Shown piece by piece: positions 11,954 through 24,076 of a stretch of 64,000 nucleotides of DNA (positions are counted from its first letter, which is position 1; each line of letters starts with the position of its first letter). The DNA is from Grammothele lineata (taxonomy: Eukaryota > Basidiomycota > Agaricomycetes > Polyporales > Polyporaceae), in assembly GCA_002150815.3 (NCBI GenBank), contig NDFF03000050.1, forward strand, positions 1-64,000, in the 5' to 3' direction. The notes below the pieces were generated by a model, which did not search any database, was not told the DNA's origin, and worked only from the letters and a program-made list of their open reading frames with translations. A program made the position numbers and the translations under genes.

Positions 11954-12439
11954 CGTTACGCGGGTGGTCTGGTGGCGCCCACTTTCCTCAGCCCAAAGCT
12001 CTTCTGAGCGGTATTCAATGTTTCCGCGTTGTGTTTATTTGCACAGATAGATGGACGATTAGGAGGGTTTCCGCTGTAAGACGTGTGGTAGGATACAGAA
12101 GACGCCAGGCGGCCGGCGACTGCTGGTGGCACACGCGTACGCGCGACGCGTGTTACTAAGCGCGTCACGCTCGGTTGCCTCGTGTGACACTCACGTTGGT
12201 CACGCTTTTCTTTCAGTGCTCGCGCTCTGTCTCCTCTCTTTCCTATCATGACTTGCTTTCTTGACTCTGTCTCTCCTTCGCACCGCGCCCGCGACTGTGT
12301 AACTTTTTCTGCCTCCTATCACGAGAAATTCCTGTCATTCCGCTCAAGTGACAATGTGTGCGCCGCTTCAAGTTTCTCTCTCGGGCGCACTTCAGTCGGT
12401 GCTACGTCTTTGACGACGTACACTCGGTCCTCGATCATC
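11954..12439. other. Intergenic stretch before the first PARP pseudogene
   Basis: Promoter side of the F-box gene ending at 11953 and the approach to the decayed PARP. No gene recognised. It contains short ORFs only. A faint resemblance to PARP coding sequence may extend upstream of 12440, but I could not align it with confidence. Confidence 0.45.
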
Positions 12440-13735
12440 GAACCAAAGAAACCCTGTTCAAATTTCTGCACGCATTCCAATGCAACCGCACAGTAACCAT
12501 CAATACCGCCGAGGGGCTCGAAAAAGAGCTCGAACTCGTCCACGCCTTACGGGATGTGGAGGTCGCATCGAAGCTGCTCTTTTCGACCGCCTTGCTCCAC
12601 GCGACGTCTCCGGTGTCCTCATCAACCCACTCGATACGAGCTTCCGCTCGCTCGCGCTCTCGCGTATGGAGGCCGTGAAGAAGGGGAGCACGGAGTTTGG
12701 GGCGCTGCGGGCGTACGCGAGGGACACGCATGGGGCGATACATAGGCATTATGGGGTGGAAGTCGTGAGTGCGTTTAGAGCCGCACAGTGCGTATTTTTC
12801 AACGTGCGCTGAGCGTATAAGTGCTCATGCGGCGACTGCATAGGGAGTACGAGACGCGTGCGTGGAACGCGAAGGGTTTCGAGGGGGAATGGGGAGCGTA
12901 TGCTCCTTTGGCACGGATCGCGTACGGCCTATTTGGCGGGTATCGTCAAGCAGGAACTGCGTATTTCCCCGTCTGAAAGTGTGTCCTCAGTTATCCGTTT
13001 TACATTCCTTCTCCTGGTCTAACATTCTGTGATAGTCCCCGATCCTGAATACGTGCTCGGAAAAGCCATCCACTTCGCGCATGTGACTCCCACCCGCGTA
13101 TCCCGTCTCACTCCCGCTCCTCTCTACGCCTCTCGTTCACAAATGACGTCCCAGTCCGCAAACTAGTACCACACTTAGTACGCCTTTCATTCTATTCATC
13201 TCGACCCTCAGGCTCACATACGCATCGTTGTACTTGTCAGTTTGAGCGACAGTATCGGCATGCTACTCCTCTGTGAAGTCGCTGTGGAGCCCTTCGAGCA
13301 GCATCAAGCGAACTACAACATCGGCGATGATCGCAAAAAAGTCGGCGGATGGTACGTTTTCCCCTCCATCCTTCATGTTTGCTCTGCATGGGACGCTGAT
13401 AGCGTGACGCATTGCCCAGAACGAGACTGAGCCTCGAGCGTACCCAGTCCAGTGCGTGGCAGGACGCGGGCACGGCTCTGCGCGAATGTCAGATGCTCAA
13501 GGTCTTGGGAAGGACGTGAACGATCCGAGGGTGTGCTTTACAACGAGGTGCGTCCTTGCTGCTCGTTCTGCGCGCAGATGCGGGTGATGCTGACGATGGT
13601 GTGGCAGACAGTGCATCGTGTACAATCCGGTGCTGATCTGCTCGAGATACCTGTGATGGTTAAGATGCAGCTAGGGCTCGCTGATCTGGATGGGAGCTGA
13701 GGCGGACGAATAAGTGTATACCGTACAGTGCGCAT
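12440..13735 (+). pseudogene. Decayed PARP copy, catalytic-domain half (copy B)
   Basis: Matches the intact PARP from exon 9 (about 5079) through its stop and into the 3' flank. Recognisable blocks include [42 protein letters not shown], the catalytic LLWHGSR loop and [19 protein letters not shown]. Introns are still present between the blocks, so it arose by genomic duplication, not retrotransposition. The N-terminal tail, WGR and most of the regulatory domain are missing. Damage includes small deletions that shift frame after GFEG (about 12880), a TAG at 13164-13166 inside the segment matching SANYCHAY, and indels near the segment that carries the catalytic Glu. It cannot encode an enzyme. 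The F-box gene immediately downstream at 14005 occupies the place of the F-box remnant next to the intact PARP. Confidence 0.9.
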
Positions 13736-14004
13736 TTTGTCTGCTCGCTGGTGTATCCGCATTGTAACTATCCCGTACATTCAGGGCATGCGCTTGTGCT
13801 GTATTCATGAGGGAAAACGCTACCTGACAATCTGACGACGTACGTAGACTACATTTTGATAAAGCTACGGAACCAAGACAGCCGCGTTCATTGCCGCCAT
13901 CGTCCCGCCGGTTCCAGTGTGATACAAATTCGAATCTCTGTGGTCGTAACAGGCGCAGTACCAGTCCGTCGAAATAAGTGGGACGAGAAGGATCCGGACA
14001 TGAG

Positions 14005-15994
14005 TTATATCCACCACGGCTCTTCGATCGCCGGCACCTCAGTCGTGTACAGCCGCCAATAATCCAACATCCCCTCGACCTGCCATCTCTCCGGTCTTGG
14101 CACGAACCTCCCGAATTCTTCCTCCGGCGGGACGACCCGCAATTCCTCTACGTACTCCTCGAGCGCGTAGAATGCGTCGGCACCCTCCGGCATTGGCAAC
14201 AGTACAGTCACTTGCCCACCGAAAGGCGACTTCGTAATGCCACAGAGTGGTTGGATAGCGAGTAGCTGCAGGCGGGGAAGACTCGCACTGGCGCGCGCCG
14301 CCAGCATGTCCTTCAGCGCTGTCGCGATGTCCCGGAGGATAATCACATCTATCTGGTTGAGCCCAAGACTCAGCGAGAGGAGGCGAGGACACAGAGTAGT
14401 AGGATCTCTGTCCTGAATGGAGATGTTCGCGTTATCTGATACCCTGGTCAGAGGAGTGAGGGCGGCACAGAAGGTGTTTATGTGGATGGGTAGCTGTGTA
14501 ATCCCGTAAGGGTTTAGCCCTGCGTGAAGCTCCTCGATATTCGGCAGGTAGTGAAGGAATGACGGGAGCGATTGCGGGCTGATATTATGGGCGCAGAAAT
14601 GGAGGGTTCGGATCGTGTCGAACGAGACGACGCTGGGAAGGGTGGAGAGGAACTGAGTGTTCCAGTCCGGGTTCGGTATTCCTTCGGGCATGTCCACCTG
14701 ACCAGAGAGAAAGAGAGCGGACGTCGGGCCGTCCATGGCGAAGTTGAGGCTGCGCTTGTATATGAAGATGTCGAGGTGCGTCGCGTCGAATGGTCGAGTG
14801 AAGGTGTGGGTGGTGACTATGCCGAATCCTAGTAGAGGAGCGTTGAAGGAGAGCGCCATGCCGTTGAAACGCGAGTGTCGGAGAGAAGGGAGGGTGAGAT
14901 TCGTGAGAATCGCGACCGCCGGGAAGTAGTCGCATGCGCTGAAAGTCAACGAGTGGAGGTTCTGCAGAGTGACGACCGGGGTGGATGGCGACAACACCGC
15001 GGGCCCCGCGACTTGCCTGTTGGAAAGGCCCGCGAGCAGAAAGACTTCCAGGAGAGGTGTGCGTGAAAGTAGAGATAAAATTCCGTCGCAATCGGTGTCG
15101 TCATCGGTAGAAGAGGAGCCGAGGATGAGATGTGTGAGGTTTGGGAAATAGTTCGTGGGTAAGATGGGACAAGGGCCGTTCAGCGACAACGCTTTGAGAG
15201 ACGAGGCGTTGCCCTGCAATATAGGAGCCTCGGAAACGAGAATCTGATCGCTGACCCTGGCTTCATACCGAACGACTAGGCATTCAAGCACAGGGGCATC
15301 GAAGTCGAGGCATGTATGGGGTGCGGGGTTGAAGCGGTTGATCCGGAGTTCAAGACGACGAAGGCGTGGGGCGTAATAGGAAAGCCACGCGGATATGTCC
15401 TCTAACCCGTGAAGGCCTTTCTCTTCATCTGCGTGGAGAGATAGGGGAGCAGCGCGCGAACGTTGTAGGAACACTCGAAGCTGCTCGTCGTTCAGGTGCT
15501 CGATGCAAGCCCAGAATGATGAGCACCCGAGAGCGGCCGCACGCCACTGTCGACAGACTGAGGCGATGCGAAGGAGGGCGCATGTGTAGGTTTTGTCTCG
15601 AGGGTGTAGTATTGGGTTATAGTAACCAGGGCTTACTGGCGGGCGAGTCTCGCAGCTTGCGAGAAGCTGACGGAAAATATCCAGGAGGAGCTCAGACGGC
15701 AGCTTGTTGATGGTAGTGCATCTATTGACACATTCGTATAGATGAACGAGCAGTGAAGACGTATTCTCCACAGTCTCCAGAAGCTGATAATGATATCCAA
15801 TGTCAGACAATGTTGCTTTCTGGCAGCGAGACAGGCGAAACCTTTTGGTGGCTGGCCAATGTCCGTATATCAGCTTCAAGTATCTTTGTCATGCGATGAG
15901 ACTTGAGTTACCTCACGATTCCCTTAGCGCACTGCTCGTTGAACGTGCGAATAGCATCGTCGATGAGCTGACTGAGGACGTTTATTGAAGACAT
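14005..15994 (-). CDS. F-box-like protein, alpha copy B
   Basis: Candidate SCF adaptor. Exons on the minus strand are 15912-15994, 15842-15851 and 14005-15783, giving 623 residues. Exon 1 (starting MSSINVLSQL) ends in phase 2. The 10-nt exon (CCACCAAAAG on the minus strand) restores phase 0. The F-box-like motif starts near residue 56 (INKLPSELLLDIFRQLL) and runs to VCRQWRAAALGCSSFW. The body continues with NDEQLRVFLQRSR and PLSLH, words shared with the gene at 19784-21785. The tail (EGMLDYWRLYTT) matches the remnant at 6575-6810. It lies just downstream of a PARP pseudogene on the opposite strand, so the two are convergent. Long exon certain; small exons inferred. Confidence 0.87.
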
Positions 15995-16173
15995 GAGAGT
16001 TGAGAGAAGCGGCCAGACGGTCTGCAGAGCGTCGGAGTCCCGAAGTCGTCTTGGATACCAGACCGTGCGAATCGACGCGGAAGTTGAACCGCTCACAATC
16101 ACGTGTTTCTAGACCTCCTCTAACGGCCTGGTAGGCGCGTCATACCGCCGGCTACTTTCTGCGTTTGCTCGTA

Positions 16174-18175
16174 CTACACATTAGCGTACACAGGACCATG
16201 CGGACGATAAAAGGGAGGATCCATCTCGCCCCACTGCCAGTGATCGTCCGCCCCCTCCACACTCCATACGTCCCTAACCTTGAACGTGCCAAATTCCCGT
16301 GCATCCTGCCCCTCGACGATGACTAGTTCATCCACATTCTCGCTCAGGCCTTCGAAAAGCGATGTATCTTGCCCGCCTCCCTCTCCTACTCCTTCTCCAC
16401 CAGCATTCACATCATCTCCGTCGGATGGCTGTCCCTCGTTTCCGCCATGCATGGCATCCTCCGGGTGGGCCCAAGGTTGAATCCACAGCGATTCCAAAGG
16501 GGCGCCAAATACTTTCCGCGCGGCGAGCATGGCCGCGAACAATGAAACGCATTGCTGAACGGTTGCCTTGTCGCGGCAAAGGGCGTTGAAGCGAAGGCGT
16601 TTGAGCGCGGGGATGAGACAGATTGCGCCGACGGGCTTGAGCGCTTCACAGAGAGCGTCCACATATTCGATGGTGAATTCTTCGTTGTAGAAGTCGAACC
16701 CGACATGGAGTTGCACGAGGAGCGGGAGATGGTGGAGTAGGGACGGGATGGAGTCTTTGGGAAGATTAACAATGCAGACATAGAGCGACATGACGCTAGA
16801 CAGGGGGATGACCTGCGGGAGCTCGGAGATGAATGGACCCCAACCGACAGCCGGCGCGACGTTCCCTGTGACGAAGTTTCCCTCCATGAAGAACCCGCAC
16901 GAGGAACCATCCATGACGAAATTGAGAGAGCCAGGATAGGTGCAAATGTCCAGGTGCGTCGTGTTCTCCAGCGCGACAGAACACAGACGGACGAGACGTG
17001 CATGCTTGGAGGCTGTCCATGCCGGCCCACGGAAGCGGGAAAGGCAGGTATAGATGGATTCCGGGAGGGAGAGGTGAGACATTAATGCCACAGCTTGACC
17101 AAAGACGCTTTGACGGAGGGTGAGAGTGCGAAGGTGAGGAAGCTGAATAGGCGTATGGACCAAAGGAAGGGGCGAGATCTCATTGATCTTTGAACCTAGA
17201 AACCCGAGAGCAAGAAATTTGAGGCGAGGGGTATGATATAGAATGGATAAAATGTCTACAATATCAACCGCAGTCTGCCAGAAATCCATGTCGACGTCAA
17301 GATGGGTGAGGTTAGGGAAGTGATTTGTAGGGAGGATGACGAGGCTGGTGCGCAGAGAGAGGGCGAGGAGAGAGGATGCATCACCATTGAGAATGGGGGT
17401 TTTGAGGATAAATTCGGAACAACCATAACCAAGACAGAAACTCCTGCGCGGAGAGCCAGCCTGTCTTACAACGAGACGCCTGAGCTGCGGCGTTGAGAAG
17501 GCGAGGAATGGGTTTAAGCGTGAGACGTCTTTGAGGTAGATGTCGAGCTGGTGAAGACGAGGGGAATTTTGAGCTAGCATGTCGAGAAGGTCAAATCGAT
17601 GGGATTGAGACGCAGATAACGCCAACTCCCTGTCCACTTGGAGATATAATGGGGCGACGGATGAGCGCTGCAGATATACCAGGAATTGCTCGTTCGTCCG
17701 GTGGTCAATCCTCCCCCACAGTTCTGCGCAAGCAAGGATGACAGAACGCCAATGTTGACAGACGGATGCGAGGTTGGGAAGAGCGCGTGCATACTGACTG
17801 ACTTTGCTTTGTTCCGTGGAAGCGCGCGTATCACAACGAGCCAGTACTCGGCGGAAGATCGTGAGTAAAACATCTTCGGGTAGCTTGTTGATTTTGGACA
17901 CCGCGTTGGCGTGCTTCTTGAGACTGTATAGGAACGCAGACACCTTTCCGGCTGCATGAACAAGCTAGACGAAAGCATCATATCAGATTGGTGCCCATAC
18001 CGCAAACGTTTTTACAGAACTACCTGTCCGCGGCTTAGAGAAACAGGTTAGCATCCGCATGAATCAACATGGATCTTCCTGAAACGCACCTGAAAGGTCC
18101 TGGGGGTCGTAACTCCGAGTTTACATGCCTATCAGCCCACGTAACGAGTTGGTTCACTTTGGAGAGGCCGTCCAT
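16174..18175 (-). CDS. F-box-like protein, beta copy B
   Basis: Candidate SCF adaptor. Exons on the minus strand are 18090-18175, 18024-18033 and 16174-17964, giving 628 residues. Exon 1 starts MDGLSKVNQL and ends in phase 2. The 10-nt exon is CCGCGGACAG. The long exon opens with LVHAAGKVSAF in phase 0. The F-box-like motif starts near residue 57 (INKLPEDVLLTIFRRVL) and continues to VCQHWRSVILACAELWGRIDH. A Gly/Glu-rich insertion with acidic residues lies near residues 515-550. The tail has VEGADDHWQW, shared in form with the beta gene at 22049-24076 (VEGADKYWNW). It follows the alpha gene head to tail with a spacer of about 180 bases. Confidence 0.87.
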
Positions 18176-18974
18176 AGATTCTGGAAATTAGACGATCGTG
18201 GAGGGCAGAGAAGGCATCGCTGGCGCGTCCTCCCTCTGCCGCAACCTCACAATGACTGGACCCCGCGCTGGAGTCCGCGCCTATTATAGAGTTACGTTCA
18301 GCGAGACCCCGAGGACGCCAAGAGTGGAGTGACGGATTAGCCCGCGCGGGACCTGTGAGAAAAGCACCGCTGATCCGCCTACGACTCTATTCAGGCGTAT
18401 GAAAGAGCCTCTTACGTGAGTCTTGCCGAATTCAGACACCTCCAGGTTAGACGGTACTAGGACATACATAGCTTGCCGGCGGTGTCGACGAAACGCTGAA
18501 GGCGCTCGGACCCGCGCGTGGCATGAGCGCTCAAATTGTAACGGCGAGTAAGATAGCTTCCCGATGCGGTAATCTGAACCATTTCTGCCTGTAACGATCA
18601 CGTGCCTATCCGCGTAGACTGCTTACCGCCTTCAGTGGCCCATGTTCGAAAGCCAACCCACTCCCGAAAAACGCCGTGCTACCTGGCGACTCGCAAGCAC
18701 CGTATAGGTGTATTGCACATAGACGGTGCGCCTCTAGCCTTTTTTTGCTCCCTGCTGACGTTCACAAACTCACCGTCGTGGCGTGAACAGTCGGACGTGC
18801 CACTGCCAATCCACCACCCGGAGAGGCAGAGGCGATTGCGAGGATCGAGGAGGCGTTGATAATCAGCTCGGACGGCTGGCTCAGCTGCGCGGATGTTAGA
18901 GGCTCGCTGACTAGGCTTACTGGTGCGTCCCCCCCAGGCTCCCCTGCTCGCCTGTTGTAGCAACTGATATCTCG
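18176..18974. other. Intergenic stretch before the second PARP remnant
   Basis: No intact gene. At about 18845-18870 a short stretch resembles the PARP regulatory-domain segment around ATCAACCAGCCCGACGG (intact copy near 4940), so the PARP remnant listed next may begin further upstream than I annotated. Otherwise I see only short, unsupported ORFs. Confidence 0.4.
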
Positions 18975-19395
18975 ATCGTACCGCAACATTCTACCGTAAC
19001 CCCCTCATTGATTGAAGATCCTCTACTAAGTGAGAAACAAGTCCGAGCTCGTAAACGCCCTGGGAAGCGCAAGTACGCCTCTGATCGCCCCCCCTCCATC
19101 TGCTGTCCCGCTCGAGACGAGCAAGGCTCTAATCAACTTCCTCGACGCGTAGAGAAAGAGCGTGGAGCCCTAGATACTATGTAGGTAGACACATGCTACG
19201 CATGGGATAGCGCATAGGCACTACGAGACGGGTACGCCGGAGGTTGAATGGTGCGTATTTATGCACTGGCAGTACTGCGCGTCGGGTTGCTTATTGGTGG
19301 TGGGTTCGGTCATATAGGTATAATGAGACGCAGGCGTTGAACGCCGGATGTCTCGAGAACGTGGGGAGGGCAGAGCGTACCTTTTGGCATGTCTA
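18975..19395 (+). pseudogene. Heavily decayed PARP remnant (copy C)
   Basis: Scattered but ordered matches to PARP exons 9 and 10. They are: a block like GAGCTCGTAAACGCCCTGGG against the ELVDALG region; a run ending in GACACATGCTACGCATGGG against RDTHGA; GCATAGGCACTACGAGACGG against HRHYGVEV; and ATGAGACGCAGGCGTTGAACG against the DETRAWNA segment. It ends in a trace of LLWHGS (ccttttggcatg). Stops and indels interrupt every frame. The intron position before DETRAW is still recognisable as a tag acceptor, so this too is a genomic copy. It is more decayed than copy B and is followed by another alpha/beta F-box pair, repeating the order PARP-alpha-beta. Confidence 0.75.
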
Positions 19396-19783
19396 GCGCT
19401 TGACTCCTCGCGAACACGTCTCAGTAAATAAGATGCAGGGGTTCAGAGCGTAAGGGAAGGAAGGAAGGCACGGGACGTCTGTGTTCACCAGGAGCCAAGC
19501 GCAAACGTTGGCGGAGAGCGACTTGTCGTCTTTGATAACGCGCGTGTTAGTCCCCTCTTGATCGCAAACCCGAGCTTGCTGCTCGTCACGAAGACCGTGC
19601 ACAGACAGTGCGTTCCCTCTCCGATACTATAGCCTGCATCGTCAAGCGGACAACACATCTCGGGAACGCTTTAATTCCAAGCTCTGATCATACACAGTGC
19701 ATTACAGTATTCGTACCACGATCCCGAGCGCAGTGGTGCACGGGGAATGTGAGTAACCTTGGAACATTCATGCCTGCACGTTC
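19396..19783. other. Spacer between PARP remnant and alpha F-box gene
   Basis: By position this would hold the 3' part of the PARP remnant and the shared flank, but I cannot recognise either with confidence. No gene seen. Confidence 0.4.
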
Positions 19784-21785
19784 TCACAGATCCGGCTCCT
19801 CGTACTCAGGAAGATCAAACTCAGATAAGTGCCAATACTCTTCTACCCACGCCAACTTCCACACCTCGCGCAGTTCGAACGAGCAGAACGACATGTCTCC
19901 CGGAGGAACGATCTCTAACTCCTGCACATGAGCGCGCGCTACCTCGAACGCACGCGCACCCTCGGGCAAGGGCGGCATCGCTTCCTCGTCCCGAATCGCG
20001 ATGACGCCGCTCAACGGCTGGAGCCCGAGACGGCACAGACGTCCAAGGCCCGCCTGCGCGCGGGCGACGAGCATGCGCTCGAGATGTGCGGCACATTCCG
20101 CGAGCCTATCCCCGTCCGCGCACTCCGATGTAATCAAGAGCGTCTCGAGACGCGGGCAGCAGCCACCGGGGAGCGCGTCAAGCGGGATGGTCGTGGTACA
20201 CCGCGACGGAGAAGGAGGGGTGAGCGCGCTGCAGAGCTCGTAGTAGTGTCTGACGAGCTCGTCATCCGTGTACGACACCCTGAGGTTGATCTTGAGCTCC
20301 ACAATCTGCGGCATGTGGCTGAGCAGCTGGGGAAAAGTGTGTGCTGGGGTACTTTGGATGTACGTGTGGAGGGATATGATAGAGGCGAGAGGAAGGATGG
20401 TGTGGAGCTGTAGGAGGGGGTTCCAGTCTGGATGTGCGGGGTCATGGTAGAAGCCAAAGTAACTTGCGAGAAAGAAGCCCGATATGGGACCATCTGCGAC
20501 AATGTTACAGGGAGATTCACGCGAAATTATATCGAGATGTGTAAGTGTCGTTGTCGGAGAGTCGTGGACGCAGCGCCGTGTGAGCGCACCAAGTCGCTCA
20601 ACCGTGGCCTCAGGGCCGGTGAGGTCTTTGAAGTGTACATGCAGCGAGGCGGGAAGGACGAGACGGTTCAGGATTGCAGCGACAGGAGACAATGTGCATG
20701 AGTCAAATGCCAGGTAGCGAAGGCTGTCCAGGTGGACCATTGGTGTCCCATCGTCAGGAAGAGAGAGGTACTCGGCCCCCTCAACGTACCAATGATCTCT
20801 GATGCCGGTGAGGATTAAGAACTCAAGGCATGGCATACGAAGAAGGATGGATATGACGTCCTTGCAGCGCGTCACGTCGATCATACCGTAGAAGTCGAGG
20901 ATGAAGTGGGTGAGGTTAGGGAAGTGGTTGGTAGGAAGGACACGGACGGGGCCCGTGAAAGAAAGCGCTTTGAGAGACGACGTCTCGCCTTCCAGTATGG
21001 CTACCTCGGGCGGATCCAGGTCATCTTCGCTCACACCTATCGATGAGTATCGCACGAGCAGACATTGTAAGTGTGGGGCACGGAAGGGAAGACATGCTTC
21101 AGCGTCTTTCCGCCGGTGATGGACTTGAATGTCTAGTCGGCGTAGGCGGGAGACGTAGGGTGATAAGAACGAGATGGCGTTGACTCCTGGGTCACTAAGC
21201 GCATAGTCGTCGAAATGAAGGGAAAGTGGTTCGTTAAGGGACCTTTCCAGGAAGAGCTGTAGTTGTTCGTCGTTGATATGATCCACGTAGCTCCAAAATG
21301 GGGCCCATTCAAGGACTGCGGACCTCCACTGGCGGCACACGGACGCGAGCGAGAGACGAGCGCGCATGTACTGCTTTTTCCTCGGGCGCGTCACAGCCTT
21401 AGGCCATATCGTGGATCGTGTGTCGCTGGCGTCGAGGACAAAACGGAAGATGCGAAGGAGCAGTTCTTCGGGGATGTTGGCGTTGATAGTCGCCAATCGG
21501 TTGTGACGCGTCTTGAGATCATGCAACAGGGCAGACGCCTTTGAAAGCGTGCGGGAAACCTAGCGTTGAGAGAGAAATCAAAACAAAGACACATAGAGCA
21601 GCTATATCTTTCTACCTGTTCGTAACTGGCGTTCAAAAGTTCATGGAGCAATACTTTGTCAGATTTCCGATTCCCCTCGGTTTGGCAGCGACGCTGGTGG
21701 AAAGGACATACCTGGAGGAAGTGGACTTCACCTCACAAGCTTTCGCTTCTGTAAGAAGTTGAACGAGCTTGGAGTTTTCGCACAT
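19784..21785 (-). CDS. F-box-like protein, alpha copy C
   Basis: Candidate SCF adaptor. Exons on the minus strand are 21712-21785, 21616-21625 and 19784-21559, giving 619 residues. Exon 1 starts MCENSKLVQLL and ends in phase 2. The 10-nt exon is TTACGAACAG. The long exon opens VSRTLSKASALL in phase 0. The F-box-like motif starts near residue 53 (INANIPEELLLRIFRFVL) and continues to VCRQWRSAVLEWAPFW. Shared alpha features are NDEQLQLFLERS and PLSLH. It lies next to PARP remnant C, as the other alpha gene lies next to PARP pseudogene B. The body is otherwise strongly diverged from its paralogues. Confidence 0.87.
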
Positions 21786-22048
21786 GGGAGACTGTCGTGG
21801 AGAAGTTTTGAGAGCGATAGGTGATGAGAAGAGAAAGGCCAGTCGTATCTGGGTTGATCGTCGACCTCGCGTTGAGCAGCGTTACCTCAAGAGGTCACTA
21901 GAGTGACATCGCGTGACGTCACTTCTCAGTTCGAGTCAGCGTTGGACCCGAATGGTCGGGCTGCCTCAGGACTGTGACGAGACTCGCACACGGTATCAAC
22001 ATTAGACACAATTTGAGCTCTTATGTAGGTCGTCCTCATTGTATACAC

Positions 22049-24076
22049 TCATAGCAAGTACGGCATACGATAATACGGTCGTACCGTGTCCCAGTTCCAA
22101 TACTTGTCCGCTCCCTCTACCTCCCACACCGGCCTCAGATTAAACTTCGCGAACTGCGCATTAGGTTCGACCACCTCCAACGTCTCCGTGAGACCCACGA
22201 GGACGTTTTCGAACACAAGACGGATACCCTCCGGCAGTGCAGGCGTCTCCATATCTTGCTGTCGGGCGATGACCCCACCCAATGGCTGCACGGCGAGCCG
22301 CACCAAGCGCGCGAGCCCCGCACGAGAACGCCACGCGAGCATGTCCGAAAGCGAGGAGGCGCACGAGCGCAGTACAGCTACATTTTTGCACTCAGCATCG
22401 AGTGCGAGCGTCTCAAGACGAGGGCAGGCTGCTCCAGGAGCCGTCGCCGCTGGATTTCCGGGAGGGTCGGTCGGCACGGCCTCCGCGACGTTCCAATCGG
22501 GGACGAAGTGGGACCCTGCGAGAGCGGCGCACAGGGTACGAACGTGTTCGGCGATCACGTCGTCTGCGTAGTTGTGCAGGCCTACGTGGAGAGCGAGAAG
22601 ACGCGGCATGTGCTGGAGGAGGGACGGAAGTGCGTGTTGGGGGAGATCGGCAACGACGAAATGGAGGGTCGTGATGTTCTCGAGAGGGACGGCTTGAGGG
22701 AGGTCGGCGAGGAATGGGGCCCAGTCCACCTCCACAGCGAACGCATCATCCGCGACCATCTCAAAGTCTCCTCGCAGGAATATGCCACCCGTCGTTGGTC
22801 CGTCTACAACGAGATTGATGGCGCACCCGCGCGCAAGTATGTCGAGATGTGTAGTGGTGCCTGCAGCGGCTTCGGAGAAGCAGAGACTAATGAGTTCAGT
22901 GAGTCCTTGTCCAGTTATTCGAGGTCCGTCGATGTTGTCAAAACTCGTATACAGATCGGGTGGAAGGGAAAGGTAGGTGAGGAGCGCAACCACGTGGGCG
23001 CAGTCGCAGGAACGAAACGTCAGGAACCGAAGGGAGGGCAGAGAGACAGTATTCGTTCTTGGAGGAGCGGGTACGAGGTGGGTCACCTCGCTATGGATCT
23101 CCCCCAGTGTAAGGAATTCGAGGCGAGGGGTGCGGGAGAGGATCGATGCGACGTCGTCGCAGGTGAATTTGGCTCGGCGACTGCTCAGTTGTAAGTGAAG
23201 ATGCGTGAGGTTAGGAAACTGGTTGACGGGGAAGATGATTATGGCAGCACGCAATGCTAGGGCTTTGAGAGACGCTGTCTGATCATGGAGGATAATCGAT
23301 TTGAGTGCGCGAGTGTGTTCGGACGGTCTGGACGATGCCTCACGAACTATAAAGCATTCGAGGTGAGGAGCGTGGAAGTTGAGGATCGTAGAATCGGGTG
23401 TGTTATTGAAGAGGATGTCAAGCTGGCGAAGGCGCGGCGAGAATTTGGATAATAGACCCTGGAGGTCGAGCTCGCCCTTGGCACTCTTCAACTTGGCCTC
23501 GACGATCCGCATGTATAGTAACGTCGAGGTTGATCTTTCCAACCAAAGAAGAAGCTGGGAATTCGTCGCGTGATCGACACGACCCCAGAACACTGGGTAC
23601 GAGAGCGCGGTAGTCCGCCATTGTCGACAGATGGAGGTGAGGAGAATCAGTGAACGCGTGTACTCCGAGACCGACACTCTGTGGGCGGGCCAGCGTAGCT
23701 GCGGCAGGCGCGTCTCACAAGTCGCGAGTAGGCAGGAAAATATCGCTATGAGGAGCTCCTCTGGTAGCCTGTTGATCGTAGAATACGTGTTAAGTCTGTG
23801 TTTGAGGCCGAGCAGCAACTCGGAGAGCAGGTTGCATGCACCGGAGAACTAGATCATAATACAGTCGAAGATGAGTACAGAGACACACAAGGGAATACAA
23901 AATTCTCACCTCTTTGCCACTAACGGATTAGACATCGGAGTAAGCAAAGCACCAGAAGACGCGGCAGTATTTGATACGAACCTTGGGACAGTATTCACGG
24001 GGTAGCCGTGACTCTGAACTTCGTAGGCTGCCTCATCGATGAAGTGCTCTGCTCGAGCAAGCATATGATCCTCCAT
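22049..24076 (-). CDS. F-box-like protein, beta copy C
   Basis: Candidate SCF adaptor. Exons on the minus strand are 23982-24076, 23910-23919 and 22049-23848, giving 634 residues. Exon 1 starts MEDHMLARAEHF and ends in phase 2. The 10-nt exon is TGGCAAAGAG. The long exon opens FSGACNLLSELL in phase 0. The F-box-like motif starts near residue 60 (INRLPEELLIAIFSCLL) and continues to ICRQWRTTALSYPVFWGRVDH. Beta features shared with the gene at 16174-18175 are WGR(I/V)DH followed by TN, and the VEGAD..W.W tail. It closes the second alpha-beta pair of the array. Confidence 0.87.

Noticed and set aside
12358..12812. ORFs of about 105-110 codons with PARP-like sequence
   Set aside because: They are fragments of PARP pseudogene B in different frames, with stops and frameshifts further on.
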